This document shows, piece after piece, positions 61,663 to 64,000 of a DNA stretch of 64,000 nucleotides. Each line of letters opens with the position of its first letter. Within the stretch, counting starts at the first letter, position 1. The translations under genes were made by a program, and so were the position numbers. This DNA is from Frankia sp. AiPa1. GTDB lineage: Bacteria; Actinomycetota; Actinomycetes; Frankiales; Frankiaceae. The notes beneath the pieces were generated by a model. The model made no database searches and had not been told where the DNA came from. It was given only the letters and a program-made list of their open reading frames with translations. The stretch is taken from contig NZ_JALKFZ020000003.1 in the NCBI RefSeq assembly GCF_023243075.1, forward strand, positions 160,238-224,237. Direction: 5' to 3'.

Positions 61663-62183
61663 GGTGGAAGATCCTTTGAGGTCAGGGGAGGTCTGGGGGG
61701 CCGGCGAGCGGACGCCGTCATCACGGCGACGGCTGCGAGATGACCGCCGAGCATGGTCGGCGTGGTGTGCCAGGGCGCCAGCGGCATCGCGTGCGGCGCG
61801 GGCAGTAGACGTGCCTGCATCCGGACCATGTGACGGACCGCCGCATCCGGCAGCGCGGCGCGGTCGGCGATGCACAGGCCCGACTCGAGCGCGGCGTACA
61901 TCCGCCCGCTCGTGTTCGCCGTCGCCGCGAACAGGACGTGCAGTCCGGCCTGCACGGCGACCATCGCGGCGAGCACGACCGGCAGCGGCCGGTCCCGGGT
62001 GGCGAACGGCGCGGTCAGGAAGGTCAGGCCGCCGGCCGCCGCGGCGAGCACCGGCACGGGCGGTGCCCAGCCGTGGCCGAGTGAGTGCGCGGCGGCCGCG
62101 AGACCCGTGCAGGCCAGTGCGAACCCGATGCTGCGCGGCAGCCACGACGCGCCGACCGCGCGCCGTCCCCTCACGACCAGCAC
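61428..62183 (-). CDS. Membrane protein in copper operon (function unknown)
   Basis: The 251-aa frame has four hydrophobic segments in the first 170 residues, then WHTTPTMLGGHLAAVAVMT, a His/Met-bearing helix that may bind copper. The last 80 residues (PPRPPLTSKDLPPW and on) are Pro/Arg/Ser-rich and lie in DNA that also encodes the Sco start in another frame, so the true end may be nearer 61690. The GTG at 62183 has a weak purine-rich site. Position at the head of the Sco/DyP/PCuAC operon suggests copper transport or storage, but I cannot name the family. It could be a fragment if a frameshift exists near 61680. Confidence 0.55.
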   Translation of the reverse strand: MLVVRGRRAVGASWLPRSIGFALACTGLAAAAHSLGHGWAPPVPVLAAAAGGLTFLTAPFATRDRPLPVVLAAMVAVQAGLHVLFAATANTSGRMYAALESGLCIADRAALPDAAVRHMVRMQARLLPAPHAMPLAPWHTTPTMLGGHLAAVAVMTASARRPPRPPLTSKDLPPWMQTCHPDISPRRLSHPPNPSCRPGASHPETSPARPGRGRSGTSDARTSQPGTGRRGSIGTAAAAAGAAPSRPPWPR

Positions 62184-62437
62184 CTCACCCGCACCAGCAC
62201 TTCATGTCCGCCGGGACATCACGTCCACCGGCTCCTGACGGCCACCCGGCTCCCGTCGCTACCGGGACTCCTCTGTCGGCCGAGCCACTTGTCTCGGCCC
62301 TGGGCCTTCTCCTCGACCTCCTCGACGCAGTGTAGAACGTCCGACTTGGGTGTCGCAGAGGAGCGAGGGAGCGGGTTGGCTCGGGTGGCTGTGCCCGCCG
62401 ATCACCGACTGTCGGAGGCCTGCGGCACGATGGGGGC

Positions 62438-63073
62438 ATGCAGGTTGGAGTCACATCCGTGGGCGCCGTACCCATGGACCCGGGGGTCGCGTTGTTCGAC
62501 ACGGCGGTCGGCCGGTGTGGGGTTGCCTGGGGCACGGCTGGCCTGGTCGCTGTCGCGCTGCCCGCCGGGGCCGACGCGGCCACCCTCGCGCTGCTCCACC
62601 GCCACCTACGCGACCGTCGTGACGACGGCCGCCACGGTTGCGATGGCCTGGATGGCGACCGCCACCCAGCACCCGGCGCCACATCCGATTCACCGCCGGC
62701 CGAGGTGGCGGATGCGGTGGAGCGGATGGCCGGGCTGCTCGGCGGCGTGCCGGACGACCTGGCCGACGTGCGGGTCGACCTGAGTGGGGTGCCCGATTTT
62801 CACCGGCGGGTGTACGAGGTCACCCGAGCGATCCCGCCGGGAACGACGCTGACCTACGGCGAGGTCGCCGCCCGCGTCGGTATGCCCGGTGCGGCACAGG
62901 CCGTTGGCCAGGCGCTCGGGCGCAACCCGGTGCCGATCGTCGTCCCCTGCCATCGCGTGGTGGCGGCCGGCGGGGCGATGCACGGATTCTCGGCGCCCGG
63001 AGGCATCGAGACGAAACGCCGCATGCTCACGATCGAAGGTGCGCTTGAACCCCCGCCACCCACACTTTTCTGA
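62438..63073 (+). CDS. ogt: Methylated-DNA--[protein]-cysteine S-methyltransferase
   Basis: The 211-aa product has the C-terminal alkyltransferase domain: FHRRVYEVTRAIPPGTTLTYGEVAARVGMPGAAQAVGQALGRNPVPIVVPCHRVV, with the acceptor Cys at C171 in PCHR. The Arg finger region appears as AAQAVGQALGRNP, although the usual RAVG reads QAVG. It repairs O6-methylguanine by taking the alkyl group onto its own cysteine, once per protein. The N-terminal half is a divergent Ada/Ogt-like domain with a Gly/Asp/His-rich insert of about 30 residues. The ATG follows GGGGGC closely. It stands alone, divergent from the copper operon. Confidence 0.9.
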   Translation: MQVGVTSVGAVPMDPGVALFDTAVGRCGVAWGTAGLVAVALPAGADAATLALLHRHLRDRRDDGRHGCDGLDGDRHPAPGATSDSPPAEVADAVERMAGLLGGVPDDLADVRVDLSGVPDFHRRVYEVTRAIPPGTTLTYGEVAARVGMPGAAQAVGQALGRNPVPIVVPCHRVVAAGGAMHGFSAPGGIETKRRMLTIEGALEPPPPTLF

Positions 63074-63106
63074 CCCGGCTGCCTGCGGTGTGAGCTGCCC
63101 GTCGTC

Positions 63107-64000
63107 CTAGCGACGCCGACCGGCGGCGTGGTCGCCGGGGAACAGGGCATCCCGGATCGGTCGCCAGACCGTTCGGTCCGTCCAGCGGATCGGGAGCACC
63201 ACCGTCACGAACATCGCCGTGCCGATCGCCCGGCCGATCGGCCGGGCCACCGTCCGCCAGCACCACGAGACGGGAACGACGACGAGCACCTGCCAGGCCA
63301 GCCCGACGGCCCGACCGGCCGGAATCATGACCGTCCGCCAGCACCGTGCCACCGGACGCACGACCAGCACGCGCAGTGCGGCGATCAACGCCCTTCCGGC
63401 CGGCATGGCCACAGTCCGCCAGCACCATGCCGTCGGGCGGACGACCAGTGCGTGCAGCATGGCGATGGACGCCCGTCCGGCCGGTATGGCCACCTCCCGC
63501 CAACACCACGCCGCTGGCCGGACGACCAGCAGACGCAGGCCGGCGCCGAGGCCGCGTACCGTCCAGTGCAGCGCCCGGGCCGCCTCGCGCAGGGTGGCGG
63601 CCGAGGCGCGCAGCACCGTATCGCCGGCCCAGCGCAGCGGTCGCCGCATCCAGCGCACCGGTCGAACGACGAGAAGCTCGAACAGCAAGGCCAGAACCTT
63701 GGCGCCGGGTACGACGGCGTGGCGCCACAGCCACCGGATGATCCCCACGACCAGCCAGTCCCACGCCAGGGCCCACAGCGCACGCAGCGCCGGGACGACC
63801 AGTCGACACCACACCCAGTCGAAGGCGCGCCCGATCGGTATGAGCACCCGTTCCCACAGTGCCGTCAGAACCGGAACCAGGAACCAGTCCCACAGCAGCC
63901 GGCGCACGGCCCGTCCGACGAGTCGGATGATCCCCACGACCAGCCAGTCCCACGCCAGGGCCCACAGCGCACGCAGCGCCGGGACGACCAGTCGACACCA
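63107..64000 (-). CDS. Repeat-built Trp/Arg-rich membrane-associated protein, partial at window end
   Basis: This frame runs off the right edge of the window, so only the 3' part (about 298 codons) is visible. It is built of units of about 30-35 residues with the core LVVRPxAWCWRxVxIPAGRA, for example VRPTAWCWRTVAMPAGRA and VRPVARCWRTVMIPAGRA, followed by AxxxLxxLVVRP. Each has a hydrophobic face and a Trp-Cys-Trp-Arg cluster, so amphipathic membrane-lying or short-spanning helices are likely. A longer unit of 63 residues is duplicated near the edge. I recognise no family. The GTG at 63937 is only the first possible start inside the window and is itself within a repeat. Confidence 0.6.
   Translation of the reverse strand, partial: WCRLVVPALRALWALAWDWLVVGIIRLVGRAVRRLLWDWFLVPVLTALWERVLIPIGRAFDWVWCRLVVPALRALWALAWDWLVVGIIRWLWRHAVVPGAKVLALLFELLVVRPVRWMRRPLRWAGDTVLRASAATLREAARALHWTVRGLGAGLRLLVVRPAAWCWREVAIPAGRASIAMLHALVVRPTAWCWRTVAMPAGRALIAALRVLVVRPVARCWRTVMIPAGRAVGLAWQVLVVVPVSWCWRTVARPIGRAIGTAMFVTVVLPIRWTDRTVWRPIRDALFPGDHAAGRRR
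63735..64000 (-). repeat. 189-bp direct repeat within the repeat-built gene
   Basis: Bases 63924-64000 are identical to 63735-63811 (77 bp, offset 189 bp, or 63 codons), and the match is cut by the window end. The identity shows a recent unit duplication and means the gene has at least one more copy outside. Confidence 0.9.

Noticed and set aside
1..64000. tRNA, rRNA and riboswitch genes
   Set aside because: Reading the gaps I found no cloverleaf with a TTC-loop, no rRNA-like stretch and no conserved riboswitch core. A covariance-model search would be needed to exclude small RNAs.

Overview
The window is very GC-rich, actinobacterial chromosomal DNA. GTG starts are frequent, codons are strongly biased to G/C in third position, and gene families are typical of Frankiaceae and Streptomycetaceae. 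A Frankia-type actinomycete is my best guess, inferred from gene style and not proven. I see no rRNA, tRNA, insertion sequence, phage or CRISPR array.

Region 1 (1-15.5 kb) is mixed housekeeping and envelope functions: two flippase-like (UPF0104/LPG-synthase type) membrane proteins, one coupled to a GT4 glycosyltransferase; a secreted kelch-repeat protein; a one-piece ABC exporter; a DinB-like TIGR03086 protein; a membrane SpoIIE-type phosphatase; an amidase; an Ala-rich tail-anchored protein; a GlsB/YeaQ-type protein; and an MscS channel. A perfect 28-bp palindrome lies at 13683-13710.

Region 2 (15.5-23.2 kb, minus strand) is a compact operon that I match to the conserved Streptomyces SCO2521-SCO2525 families: a methyltransferase, a large helical protein, a MinD-like ATPase with an altered P-loop, an extra two-helix membrane protein, and two proteins of unknown function. 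The function of the set is unknown.

Region 3 (23.5-41.7 kb) is the most interesting part. It is an FxSxx-type RiPP locus of the class in which the radical SAM/SPASM enzyme FxsB makes three-residue cyclophanes. It has two small precursors (26591-26800 and 32629-32847), FxsB, an HExxH protein, the TIR-like FxsC, a 1310-aa ATPase/TIR/NB-ARC/TPR protein and an 852-aa NB-ARC/TPR protein. It is flanked by a membrane Ser/Thr kinase and a STAND/TPR protein. In both precursors the F-x-S motif is not C-terminal, as the family name requires, but is followed by 13- and 16-residue tails. A 14-bp perfect inverted repeat sits between the divergent fxsC and fxsA2 genes. The ATPases of regions 2 and 3 share the same Lys-to-Arg change in the P-loop.

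Region 4 (41.7-58.8 kb) is metabolic and transport: glutamate decarboxylase, a kinase/WD40 protein, a propionyl-CoA-synthetase-like enzyme, a VOC protein, threonine aldolase, enoyl-CoA hydratase, a CPA2 antiporter, a NudC-like Nudix protein, an MFS exporter and a TIGR03083 protein. It includes two broken genes: an ABC exporter with a 16-bp tandem duplication and internal deletions, and an SDR with a 4-bp tandem duplication. A 29-codon proline/lysine-rich small ORF precedes the dead exporter.

Region 5 (58.8-64 kb) is an extracytoplasmic copper-handling operon (membrane protein, Sco lipoprotein, Tat-exported DyP peroxidase, PCuAC lipoprotein), then ogt and a repeat-built Trp/Arg-rich protein that runs off the window end.
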